From Ciborinia camelliae (taxonomy: Eukaryota; Ascomycota; Leotiomycetes; Helotiales; Sclerotiniaceae), in NCBI GenBank assembly GCA_025890175.1, contig JANPYM010000002.1:2151366-2211604 (forward strand): a stretch of 60,239 nucleotides of DNA. Reading direction: 5' to 3'. Below the pieces are notes generated by a model. It was given only the letters and a program-made list of their open reading frames with translations, was not told where the DNA came from and searched no databases. The position numbers and the translations under genes are program-made. Below, piece after piece: positions 21,207-32,508 of this stretch. Within the stretch, counting starts at the first letter, position 1. Each line of letters opens with the position of its first letter.

Positions 21207-22315
21207 TTATGGGGAGAGCAGGACGGTTCCCCACGTAAAACCCCTCACGCCGTTGCTGATCCAACATTCTTCGGCGGCGGTGAGGGACGCGAGGGGGGAG
21301 CGTGCCTTGCTCGCATAGCCTGTGGTGGGGTGGGTGAGGTTAGATTTGTGATGTGTGAGGTTGGATGGTGGATGGTGGATGTTTGTGTTTTTTGGAGGGT
21401 TGGGATTGTTTGGTCTTGATTAGAGGGGGGGAGGGATTGGATTGTTTGGTCTTGATTAGAGGGGTGGTGAGAGTGATTTTTTTGGGGGGGGGGAGGGGGA
21501 GGGATGTGGATAGATAAATGGATGAATGAATAGATAAAGGGAAAACACACCCATTCTCCAATGCCCACCGTCGAGTAGTACCCAGCTGGCCGCCGCTCCT
21601 CTCCGACGGCGTTATCCATTTCCCATCGCGGTAAAAGAAGGGCGTGGTGAGGGAGCCCTCCATGATTTTTTTCTCCCTCTTCCGAAGAGGAAATGAGGAG
21701 GACTTCTTTGCGGTCGCTCATCTGGTGGATTTGCGCTCGTTCGCGCGCGCGGTTGTACATGGTCCGCGATGTCGTCTTGAATGAGGTGTAGGGAGAAGGA
21801 GCGGTGCGTTCGGGATCGGGGATTATGGACCATGGTGGTGAGGCTTTGGTGGGGTCGCTGGGGAGAGAATCTGTGGGGCCCAGGGTGAGGACGCCGCCTG
21901 TTAGGGGGGAGACTTGGGGCTTGGGTTCGGGGATTGAGTTTGGCGGTGGGAGACGGCCGGGGAAAAGATTGGAAAGGGGAACGGCGGGGACCGGGCTAGA
22001 TTCCACAGTGAGGTTTCCAGCGTGATCGAGAACAATGCGCACTCGTAGGGGAGTTGGGGAATTGGTATCGATGTTTTGGGATAGGGCGTCGAGGATATTT
22101 TGGAATCCTGCGGGCCCGGAGATGGCGGATATGGCATTTGGCCATTCGAAGCGGAGGGCGGCGTTCAGGAGTCGGTCTCGGTGGTGCGGGAGCATGTAGA
22201 ATGGGGATGGAGAGGGGTGCTCGAGAGGCCAAGAGTGCGTGTTTTGGGGAGATTGGAGGAGCTGGGGATCGTAGCGGAGGGAGGTGAAGAGTTGGAAGGC
22301 GGGTTCCGGAGACAT
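21207..22315 (-). CDS. ABZ2: Aminodeoxychorismate lyase-like (class IV PLP), frame-broken
   Basis: Aminodeoxychorismate lyase converts 4-amino-4-deoxychorismate to p-aminobenzoate and pyruvate in folate synthesis, using PLP. The start MSPEPAFQLFTSLRYDP, FYMLPHHRDRLLNAA and PLRVRIVLDHAGNLTVESSPVP are typical of the fungal protein, followed by a PSPYTSFKTTSRTMYNRAR segment (K in SFKTT is the likely PLP lysine), KEVLLIS, EGSLTTPFFYRDGKWITP, GGQLGTTRRWALENG and ECWISNGVRGF. Two lesions occur at homopolymers. A7 at 21666-21672 (read as T on plus) shifts the frame by one before EGSLTT. C6 at 21293-21298 (G on plus) probably shifts it again, although another donor could rescue that point. A 231-bp intron (21550-21320) separates ENG from the last exon; it is unusually long and carries a 25-bp direct duplication. 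Stop at 21209-21207. Confidence 0.78.
21404..21464. repeat. 25-bp direct duplication inside the intron
   Basis: The string starting GATTGTTTGGTCTTGATTAG occurs at 21404-21428 and again at 21440-21464, offset by 36 bases, inside the large intron of the ADC lyase-like gene. Confidence 0.9.
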
Positions 22316-23553
22316 GTTGCAGGGGGTGGGAAAGAGCTGGTTTTTGATTAGAGTTTTGATTGGGCTTGGTATTCCGTGGATTCGAAATCAAACGTGGTGA
22401 AATGATGAGATTGGGAGGTGTCGCGGATTTTTTAATGTTCATATGTGACTCTGAGTCACAATCCAAATCAAGACATGATGGATACCAACGGAGACTTCTC
22501 CATTATTTCATTTTATTTTCAACCAAGGAAACATGTGAAATAATAAAGTTTTGCTTTGCTACAAATTGACGTCTTGCTCAAGCTAATTCGTACTAATCTC
22601 GTAGGGCTGAATATGACATTGCCGTGCGGGACTCCCCGAGTTTGGCTTGTTTCAATTCGGTACTTGATTCAAGTTCGAGGAACCAGAAGCTGGAAATCCC
22701 GTGGCAATGGCAAAGAAATTGACTTACATCGTAAGTGTATCAAGATGTTTGTCTCTTCTTTCGAAAGTAGTAGTTGGAGATTCCAGTCTCGAAAGGTCTG
22801 GATTTGAAAAGCTGGGGTTCACCAGGAATGGGAGGGATCAGATAAATCACGTGCGTGGCGATCTCATCGGCGTTTATTCGGCTATATGTCCGCTCAATAC
22901 AGGTGCTAGGGTAGGGGTAGCTCTCTTCTTCTTCGTGAACAACCCCCACTGCACTACATGGGATATGTGTAGCTTTCCTCGTGAAGTGTCACTTGGTGAT
23001 TCTGCTAGGATGCTCAGAGGTAAGATATCTTGAGGTGGCGAGAAGAGAACAAGCAAATTAGTTATATTGGTGTTTTCCAAATTTTCACCGCCGAATTTCA
23101 AAGCATGTTTATGGGAAGAGGTTGCGTTGGAAATTATCATAAGTCTGCGCCTCTTAAATAAAAAAGTATTTGACTTGCCCTCTTAGTCACCACCTATGTT
23201 TCAAGTTGTTTTGTCATTTATATGTGTGTTTGGTTTTTGCTTCTATTCTAGCCTCTGAGGAACGTCCTCGCGGAATCTCGCCATGAGCATTCTTTGCATA
23301 TCAATGTCATGTTATAAAACCTGTTATATTTATGTTGCTGCAAATTAATCTACTTGAAGTGATTTGGCATTGGTGTGTGCCTGTGTCTTTCTTGTCATTT
23401 TTATCTTGGGAATCTGGAAAAGGTACACAGTCGGTCAATATTACAAAGACTACACGAGCATTCTTTAAAAGTTTCTAGTAATTTTGGGTCACTTATATCA
23501 TGTGAGCCATACAGAAGACTAGACACAGTTTTTGGGACTGGAATTTAGCTACT
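22316..23553. other. Intergenic, no supported gene
   Basis: Short frames occur on both strands near 22700-23140, but none shows a recognisable motif, intron structure or start context. The region from 23150 to 23550 is T-rich. Confidence 0.5.
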
Positions 23554-24985
23554 ATGATTATTTCGTGCTTACTTTCATTCTTCTCAATGTCGCGAGTTCA
23601 TTATACCAACTTTTTTAGATATTCAAACTGGCGGGACCAGCGCGCTCAAGCAGCTACAACATCGATTAGACTGGCCTACTCGGTTGATATTGCTACAAAG
23701 ATGGCTTATATGACCCAAGGGAATGTTTCATATCCGAACATGAAACAATTTTTCCCTGTAAAGATTCCAGGTGGTAAAGCTCCGGTAAACGACTTGGGCG
23801 CTCAGCAATATACAGCAAATAGGTTGGTTGTCCCTTCAGACCATTTTCGTAAGTAATGCTAATTGTTAGGTTTGGTATGATGGTTTTGAACATGTGTTCT
23901 ACCTCACAACCAACCCTCGAACCGGCAACAACCTAAAAAGCTGGGGTGGCGGCAGATATATTCGGAGATGACAGAAGAAGCTGGACCTTTGCATTCCTGG
24001 ATCCCTCTTCTAATGGCCTAACTTCTTCCTACTCAAATCGCATAATCAACTCTACATCGAGCTGCAGGAGTTATGTTGTGGTAGACGGAGGCAATGGTAC
24101 TGTCACAAATTTGACAGTTAGGAAGAATGGAAATCTAACCTTCAATGTGAACTTGCCAATTACTCCTGGAGGGACCAGACATACCGTCCAAAACATGCGG
24201 CGAAGGTTACAGCATTCTCGAAGCATTCTCGGTTTCCATGATCCACCCTTGGAAGTATAATCAATGCAACATCACGGTTAGGCCTGTTCTCGATGCCCGG
24301 GGCTCAGAGCAAGAGGTTTCTCGGGCCATTCGTCAATTGCATCAGCTTCTATCACTTTGCAAGACTACGGGGTTGATTCCAAATTACAAGAGACTCGGTA
24401 TCGAGTCTATCTCTCCGAGTCTCCTTACTGCTATCCCAGAAACGGCTCTGCAGACGATTTTGGATATAAGACATCATATCTTGCAATTGGTGCTTTACAG
24501 CTGCAAATTCCAACAATCCTCCGATATATGCCATTGGAAACGGGTCAGTTTATAGGCACTCAGCTTAATTGTAATCAGGATGTGCTTCTCTTGGGGTTTT
24601 TGATGAGCCTTGTTGCTGTACAAGCGATCTGTTTTATCGTAACCGCATCTGTGGCGAATAAAGTTGTGGTGAAGGACAAAAGTGTCTTTTCTACTGAAAG
24701 TATACTTCGGCCAGCAGTGAAATCGTTAGGGGATCATGCTAAATGCGGGTGCCTTCTGCACATACGAAATAGATGGCTAAACTCACGGGTGGGCAATCGT
24801 TCGGTCGGCAGTCCGGTTTGAAAGCTATTAATTCTTTTGGTCGACCTATTGTTCTAAATATATCTAATAGGTATTTGAAGTTGCTTCAATATTCTCAACA
24901 CATTCAATATTTAAGCGAGTATAAAATATGGCTCACCGGGAACACAATTTCATTGACCCCCGATGACCTTTTGATACGCCCCTGA
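23554..24985 (+). pseudogene. Fungal multi-domain membrane protein, frame-broken
   Basis: Consecutive segments in different frames look like one large fungal membrane protein of unknown function. A frame from ATG 23554 ends near 23856. Then WYDGFEHVFYLTTNPRTG (from 23873) leads into GDDRRSWTFAFLDPSSNG, typical of an extracellular domain in this fungal family, followed by SCRSY and asparagine-rich sequons. After a frame change come CGEGYSILEAFSVS and WKYNQCNITV. After another come ITLQDYG, YRVYLSESPYCYP and the membrane helix DVLLLGFLMSLVAVQAICFIV (about 24580-24645). At least three single-base frame changes are needed (near 23938, 24180 and 24330), plus an in-frame TAA near 24778. I cannot name the family or say whether the breaks are real. 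The C-terminus near 24985 is uncertain. Confidence 0.55.
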
Positions 24986-25410
24986 GTCCCACGTTGAGTG
25001 ATACCCAACACGGCAAATGTAAGTCTAGACATCTAAATGTTTATGAGTGCCAATTACTATGATTGGTGCAAATGTATGTTTTATTGCTGGGAAAAGAGCT
25101 GAGTTGTATGTAATCTTAATCTACCCCCCCTCACCAAAGGCGGCGGGTATTATATTGTTTTCCCAAGCGACAATTGTGCGAGTCCACAATGACGAAAGAA
25201 CGCCGCTTTAGCCGCACCGCGCTAAAAATGACCAATGCCGAAGCTTTCCTTGATGATTAAACCCTGGTATCACCAAGATTTTTTGAGTTGTTGACGAGTC
25301 GACGCTCACTTTGAACACCAAGACTCATCATCACCTATCCGCTAAATTACTCACCATCTTCCTCAGTATCCTACTACATCTTCTTTAATTACCGCTTTTT
25401 TTGTTTTTAA
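24986..25410. other. TOM70 upstream region
   Basis: No gene. The 150 bases before the ATG are rich in TCAC/ATC and CT strings, as is common in fungal leaders. Confidence 0.5.
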
Positions 25411-27451
25411 ATGTCTGTACCAAACACAATGCCTCCGGGCAAACCCATGCCAAATTTTGCGGCATCAACATCACAATCATCAGTTTGGGATCGCATAACA
25501 ACATGGGCTTCGGAGAATAAAGCAGTTGTATACACAATTGCTGGCGTGGCAGTGGTAGTCTCAGGCGCTGGGGTTGCATACTACTTATTAGACTCAGTAA
25601 GTCGCATTTGACCAATCTTTTTTCTATGTACCCGAAGATGGCAGGTTCTGATATCTTTTGACAGAAGGATTCCACATCTACCCAGAGCGTGTCAAAGAAA
25701 TCCAAGGAGAAGAGGCGACGGAAGAAGGAAGAAAAGAAAGAAGCCGATGTAGAGAAGGGAACCACACCACCAGCTACAAAACCTAAAGCACCAGTCGAGA
25801 CATTGGATGAGCTTCCTGAAGTTGACGAAACCACAGTCGGGAGCTTATCGGATCAACAACGAAAAGATTATGCCGCAAAGTTGAAGGCAGCTGGCAATAC
25901 TGCATACGGAGCCAAGGACTATCCTCGCGCCATCGACCTTTATGGGAAAGCCATTCTTTGCAAGCCAGATCCCATCTTCTATTCAAACCGTGCTGCATGT
26001 TACAACGCTCTAGGCGAATTCGAGAAAGTTATTGAGGATACCACTGCTGCGATCAATCTCGATAGCGAATATGTAAAGGCTTTGAATCGTAGAGCCAATG
26101 CTTATGAACATACGGAAAAATACAGCGAAGCTTTACTCGACTTCACAGCCAGCTGCATAATCGATGGGTTCCGCAACGAACAAAGCGCACAGTCTGTCGA
26201 AAGATTGCTTAAAAAGGTAGCGGAATCAAAGGCAAAGACCATTCTCGAGGCCAAGGATAAAAAGCTTCCAAGTCCAACATTCGTCACCAACTACCTCCAG
26301 AGTTTCCGATCGAAACCCGCGCCCGCAGGATTAGAAGATAGCTTTGAACTATCAGAGGAGACAGGAAAGGGCCAATTACAACTTGGACTTCGAGCTATGG
26401 CAAAGAAGACCAATGAGGGGTATGAAGATGCTTCAGCTGCATTCGAGAAAGCCTTAGATTTGGGCGATCTTGATGAACATGAAGCCTTTGCGTACAATAT
26501 GCGCGGAACATTCAGATATCTTCGTGGGGTACAATTGGACGCTCTCAGTGATTTGAGCAAGAGTATTGAACTGGAGCCCGATTACACACAAAGTTACATC
26601 AAGCGCGCAAGCATGCATCTGGAACTTGGTTGGTTTTCCCACAACATAAATTCATGATTATTTACTCATACATCTATAGGTGATAAGGACGCCGCTTCCG
26701 CAGATTTCGACAAGGCCATGGAACAACATGACGATGATCCTGATATCTACTACCATCGTGCCCAACTCAATTTCATTCTAGGTGAACTCTCTCAAGCAGC
26801 AAAAGATTACCAAAAGTCTATCGACCTTGACCGGGACTTCATCTTCTCACACATTCAACTCGGTGTTACACAATACAAGATGGGCTCCACCGCTTCATCT
26901 ATGGGAACATTCAGACGCACGATCAAGGCATTTGAAGATGTACCTGATGCGTACAACTATTACGGAGAGCTTTTGTTAGATCAACAGAAGTATGACGAAG
27001 CCATTTCACAATTCGAGAAGGCTGTTGAGTTGGAGAAGCAAACCAAGCCATTAGGCATGAGTGTTCTCCCACTCATTAACAAAGCCCTTGCTCTTTTCCA
27101 ATGGAAGCAAGACTTTGGTGAAGCCGAAAAGCTTTGCGAAAAGGCTCTTATTAGTACGTTTTCTTCTTTCCCTATCTCCTATTCCATATACTAATGTCAC
27201 CCCCAATAGTCGATCCTGAATGTGATATCGCTGTCGCAACCATGGCACAACTTCTCCTCCAACAAGGCAAGGTAACTGAAGCTCTCAAATACTTTGAGCG
27301 AGCAGCAGAATTATCTAGAACGGAAGGAGAAATTGTCAATGCTTTGAGCTACGCGGAGGCTACGAGGACACAATTGGAAGTTCAGGAGAAGTACCCACAG
27401 TTGGCGAATAGATTGGCGGGCATGAGTGGACTTGGGGCTGGTATGCGTTAA
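25411..27451 (+). CDS. TOM70: Mitochondrial import receptor Tom70
   Basis: Tom70 is the outer-membrane receptor for mitochondrial carrier precursors delivered by Hsp70/Hsp90. Four exons (25411-25596, 25665-26628, 26680-27153, 27210-27451) join without a frame problem and give 621 residues, the expected size (yeast 617). Introns are 68, 51 and 56 bp with GT/AG ends. Residues about 38-60 ([20 protein letters not shown]) are the N-terminal membrane anchor, followed by a lysine/glutamate-rich linker. TPR repeats begin near residue 120 ([20 protein letters not shown], then [15 protein letters not shown] and [20 protein letters not shown]), which form the chaperone-binding clamp. A second set of TPRs forms the precursor-binding domain: [42 protein letters not shown], through to [15 protein letters not shown]. 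The ends are normal: it begins [10 protein letters not shown] and ends GLGAGMR. Confidence 0.97.
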
Positions 27452-28487
27452 TTTTCAAGCATTAAACCAAGGTCTTACCATGAGTGGAGGGGGAGAGGAG
27501 CGATGATTTGATGATTTTGTTATCATGAATGGATGCGCGAGGAAGATGAAAAAACAGCATGAAAAAGCATCGAGATTGTTGAGATTGAATTGCTTGCGAT
27601 GATTCCCATGATTTGATCTCTTAGTAAAGAAAGGCAAAAAGAAATCACAAATCAATGTAAAATTATTTTTGGACTCGCAACTGAAGATCACCATGTCTGT
27701 CCATTTAATGGGAATTTAGGGCTTGGAGGAAGAGGGAGAGGAACTGGGTTGTATTGTATACCTAGGTACTATAATATGAGGAGACCAAAAGCCCCCAGTG
27801 GCAGATTGTGATACTCATAAAAACAGACGAGAAACCTCCCTCGATTGATATCTTTGAATCTTTCATTTTCTGAACAGCGCTTTCACAGTAATTAGTCTTC
27901 TACATTCAGATCGCTCTCACTGGGTTAGTCCATCTAGGTCTATTTTTACTAGGTAGTATGAATACCTAGGTACCTACCTAGGTACCTACCTACGTACCGA
28001 ACTAATATGGATTATGGATTATGGATATTCTATTGTTCTTTCTGTGCAGGTGGATGTAGGATAGATACAATTTAATACATACCTAGTCGGTTGTTGGGTC
28101 CTATGTTCTATGTTCTATATTCTATTTTCTATATCCTAAATCTCCAGAGATATTGAGGGATATTGAGGGATATTCATCCCTTGAAGACTGGATTTTGTGA
28201 TTTTGGGATTTTGATGTCTCTGTCGCTGACTGAATGGAATATGAAATATGAAATATGAAATAGATATTGGGAGTTGGGATGAGAGGGTGAGGAGGAAAAA
28301 AAGGGGGGGGAGTCATATGGATATGACCAGGTAGGTAGTAGTGTGATGAATAAAACCCCTAACCTAGCTTAATATTTTTTGAATCATATAGGGTGATGAT
28401 TGATATGCACATTGGATATCTATTATAACGCACATTGCTACCACAAAATGCACTTCAATTTCAATATAAGTTGACAATTGCCAACTA

Positions 28488-28505
28488 CCCCCCCCCCCCC
28501 CCCCC
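28488..28505. repeat. Homopolymer of 18 C
   Basis: Eighteen uninterrupted C bases, the longest mononucleotide run I noticed in the window. Confidence 0.98.
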
Positions 28506-29872
28506 GAATATTTTCCCCAAAGCTTCCGGCAACGCCTATCTCAATATTCAACTCCTTTCCGAAGATTATAAATATCAAAAGATTCTCCTAAGATTCTTGG
28601 TATAGTAGGTTCATTCGTTCATTCGTTCATGGGAAGATGAAGATCGTGTATACATGGATACCTACCTACCTAATGTCATCAACATGAGCTCATCTCATAT
28701 CAGTATCATGACCAAGATTTCTAGCATTTGATATTCCAATATTGTATCGAGTCATGTGCATCGCATCTCGAATATCTAGCCAAGGGTAGAAAACTCGGAG
28801 TTGGCTATTTATATCGGGTTTAAATGACTCGTATTTGAGAAAATTGTCATGTGAAGTACTACGGCTTCGAGGTTGATGTTCTTGGATAGGTATCTTTTCT
28901 GTGTTGTCTTTTCTGTGTTGGAAATCTGAGGGGTCTAGAGGAAAACCCTTGCGTGATATACTTAAGAGCAGGACACTTTGAGATATATTTTTTTGCTTTC
29001 TTCCTTCCCTCCTTTCTTGATTTTTTTTTGTTTTGTTTCTTGATACGCTTCTTGTTTGATGAATTGAATGGATGGATAGATGGATGACAAGTGAGAAGAT
29101 AGAGTGGATGGAGTCTATGGAGATGAAGATACTAAACTCCATCCATACATGAGGGGTTATCTTCACAAGGTGAAATGCATGTCATATACTCTGTACATCT
29201 ATATTCCTCTGCATTTATCTTATGCTATATAGCAGCTGATACTCACAGCATGCATACCTAATCCTTACTTGAACAATGAAATTCGAGATATTGATATTTA
29301 GTACTACTACTTGTAGTGTATTTATTTGGCCTTGATGAGATATATAGAAAATAGATTCGGAATGAATAACAATCGTAATGAGATTCCAGATAACTTATTA
29401 ACCTTACTTAGGTATCCAAAGAATTCAGAATCCAAAATATCATGCAGATGTATACAGTATATATCAAAGAACAATTTCAGATGGGGAAAGGTTCTGAAAA
29501 TAACAATAGTATAATACAGTATCTATACAAACAGTCCTCATACCTCATACCTACCTTTCTTTACCTATTAAGATATATCATAACAAAAGACATTAGAATA
29601 ACAGCAATCAAGACCCTTCAATATTTCATTTGTCCCAGAATTCAGAGTTCAGATATACATACCTAACACAAACAGATCCCCCTTAAAAAAACATCCTCCT
29701 CGGCCAAACCCCGGCTATCCTTCCTTCGGAAAAACAATATTCCTCCTCCGATCAGCCAACCAATATCCCTGTGACCTGAAACTTTTGTTTTGTTGCATAT
29801 CTGTATTGAGTTTGGACCATAAAGTTTGGTTTGGTTTGGTTTTTTGGAAAAAAGAAAGGTTGGTGGTGTATA

Positions 29873-29896
29873 TATGTATGTATGTATGTATGTATG
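29873..29896. repeat. (TATG)n array
   Basis: Five to six copies of TATG/GTAT in an intergenic stretch. Confidence 0.85.
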
Positions 29897-32508
29897 GTGG
29901 TGGGTGATTTTGGTCCTCTGCTGGCTACAAGTAAAAAAATTACGGCAGATGTTTGGATCCAAATCCATTTCAGAAATTTATGGCTTCAAATACTCTTTTG
30001 ATCCATCCCAATCATTTAGAAAGTTAAATATATTTGGATAACTTTGATCATTTATTGTTTTTCAAAAGAATATAAATGAAGTTTTCTTCGGAAAAGTCTG
30101 GATAGACTGGCTACTCGCAATATGGGATTGAATAAGTTGGTGAATGCTGTGATAACTTCATAGTCCGTTGTTTTCCATATCAATAGAGATGATCTTTTTG
30201 AATCCTCTCTATACGGAATCTATGTGAGATAAATGTTTGGCTGTTTTGTATATTGTATTTCTCGGTTTCCGTTTCTGTTTACGTGCTTGAATGTATGTAC
30301 TTTTTGTCTATACCCGTCTCCTCCGCACCTCCTATGCTCATTCCTCATATATTCTATTTATTCTCCCCCCTTTTGCCTGGAATTGAGCAAAAGGTTGGGA
30401 ATAAACCAGGAGAAAAAAGTTATCTAGGCAATCTCGAGAAATCATTGGATCTTCCACTCAGATAGAAAGCATGATCGCCAGGGGAATAACGAACCTATTT
30501 GAGCCTATACGTCCATGCAACTCGGGAACCCGAATTGGTGTGACACTGCATCGCATTCGGTTATCCCTTCACTTTCATCCTTCAAAGGTCGGTCCGGTTC
30601 TTGACGGAAGGATGCAGAGGTTCAAACGGCAATGTACACACACGCACGCATGGAGCGATAGAACTCTCCTGTAGCATTCCGAGATGTTCGCTCAAACGAA
30701 ATATTTATCTCGGGGCTTTGATAACTTTAAAGGGGAGTGCCATTGCGAATGTTTGTTGTATTATTGGGGGGGTTAATGAGGATACGAGAGGAAAGATTGG
30801 ATTGTAGATATGATGGTGATGGGATATTGCATTGTAGGGATTATAAGCGGTTGTAGATGTAATTTTTTTACTTTTCCATCTCTCTATCTCTCTATTCGTA
30901 ACTAAAGCTATCTACGTAGGTAGCCACAGATGAAAATAAAATCCCTTTTATTCAAAAAGATAACATTTAAACAGGCTAGTGATGAATACTGTTAAGTACC
31001 TAGGTATCTACAGTCAGTAAAGCTTGCCTTGCAACTCTACAGACAGTGATACAGGGGAACACAGAGACCATATGACGTCTCTATCCTGGATACACGAGGA
31101 AGGGTCTTGATATTCCCCAAGTACAAGCATGTCATTATTTTTGACCCTTCATCTATTTGACACATTTTCTATACAGGGAAAGATTCGCGTGCCTAGGTAC
31201 CTATCTCCAAAACAAAACATCAAAAAGATCTTGGAAATGGGTCGATGACTGAATGGTGTTCATGTGATTTCCACGTGATATGATTTCTCATGTATCTCAT
31301 GCCTGCCTTAGCGGAAGGGAGAGGATTCCAAGGTTTCCTTCCGGCCAACTTCGGCCCCCAAAAATGCGGCATCAAGCCCCCCAAAAAAAAGAAAGGCGAA
31401 AGAACACCTTAGGTAGGGCTTGCATCAATTTCAAGTCCAATAGAAGTGCCGGTAGGCAAATTATCCTCTTCATACCTAGGTACTTATTTATTGCCCATGA
31501 TAATTATATCCTCATGATCAAGATGAAGATCAAGATCATTGATGCCCATACATATCAATCGGGCGTAAAGGGTTCAGAGAGAATCATGAAATGAATGAAT
31601 TTGGGTTGCCCAGCTGCTGCCTATCTTTTTTTTTGGCGCGAACATCCAACATAGATTCGGTTGCTCGCCTCACTTTCTTTGCCATATGCAGCCTCACTTT
31701 AGATTATCACACGCACCTGGGCAGCATTTGCCTCTTTTTTTCATTTCTTACCTTACCTAGGTATGGATTCATCCCTCTCTCAAACTTCACTTCCCTTCAT
31801 TTCATTTCATGATTCTTCCAGTACCTACTTTATGGAAATGAAAATGATTTGATATATGTACTATAGATATACTTAGGTAATTAAGTATATCAAGTATACA
31901 CCTACATTGTCTTGTCCTTGTCTTGTCTTTTTCAAAACGCTTCTTCTTTTATTATCAATTGGTGGCTGTCACAATTGTTGTTAGGAAAAAGCGCGCATGG
32001 AAAACTGGAAATTGTCTTAATACCTACCAAGGTATACGGAACATGCCCGATTCTCTCACCGAAATCAATCATCACTTGCACACAGCCTCACACACACCAG
32101 ACATCGTAAGCACTTTAATTGCTTCTTCATTAGGGCCGCATATCCACCTACTACCTACCTACCTACCTACCTATACTCAAATTTTGTATTCTGCCTCATT
32201 CCTCTTTTTCCATCGCGCGAACCATATCCCTTTATTCTTTTTTTACTCAATCTCAATCTCAATCTTATTCATCATCATGATTCATGATTAAGCGTTCGGG
32301 TCCATTCGCCCTGCGTGTGTGAAGGTCGCCTTTGACGTCTCGCCCATTGCTTGCGGCTCTTCTCATATCAAACATAGCTTTTGTATACTTCTACGAATCT
32401 GATATTCTGATATCTTGGATATCTTTACTATATATCTTCTGATATCTTTTATTGGTTTGTTATATTGGTTTGACTAGATGCTGGTCAGATTATTGATGGT
32501 AAATAGCA

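Larger units (their letters stand above)
27452..32508. other. 5-kb intergenic region
   Basis: I find no supported gene. It holds ACCTAGGT elements at 27760, 27964, 27976, 30998, 31474 and 31755, an 18-C run, TATG and GAGGGATATT repeats, and scattered short frames without motifs. T-rich, C/T-rich sequence from about 31900 to 32480 is probably the promoter and leader of the next zinc-finger gene. Confidence 0.5.

Noticed and set aside
21245..21550. Reading the ADC lyase minus frame through its intron
   Set aside because: The stretch is proline/threonine low-complexity sequence with GT/AG ends, and the conserved ECWISNGVRGF block lies after it.
22701..23140. Small gene between the ADC lyase and the membrane relic
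   Set aside because: Frames on both strands are short, lack motifs and conflict with each other.
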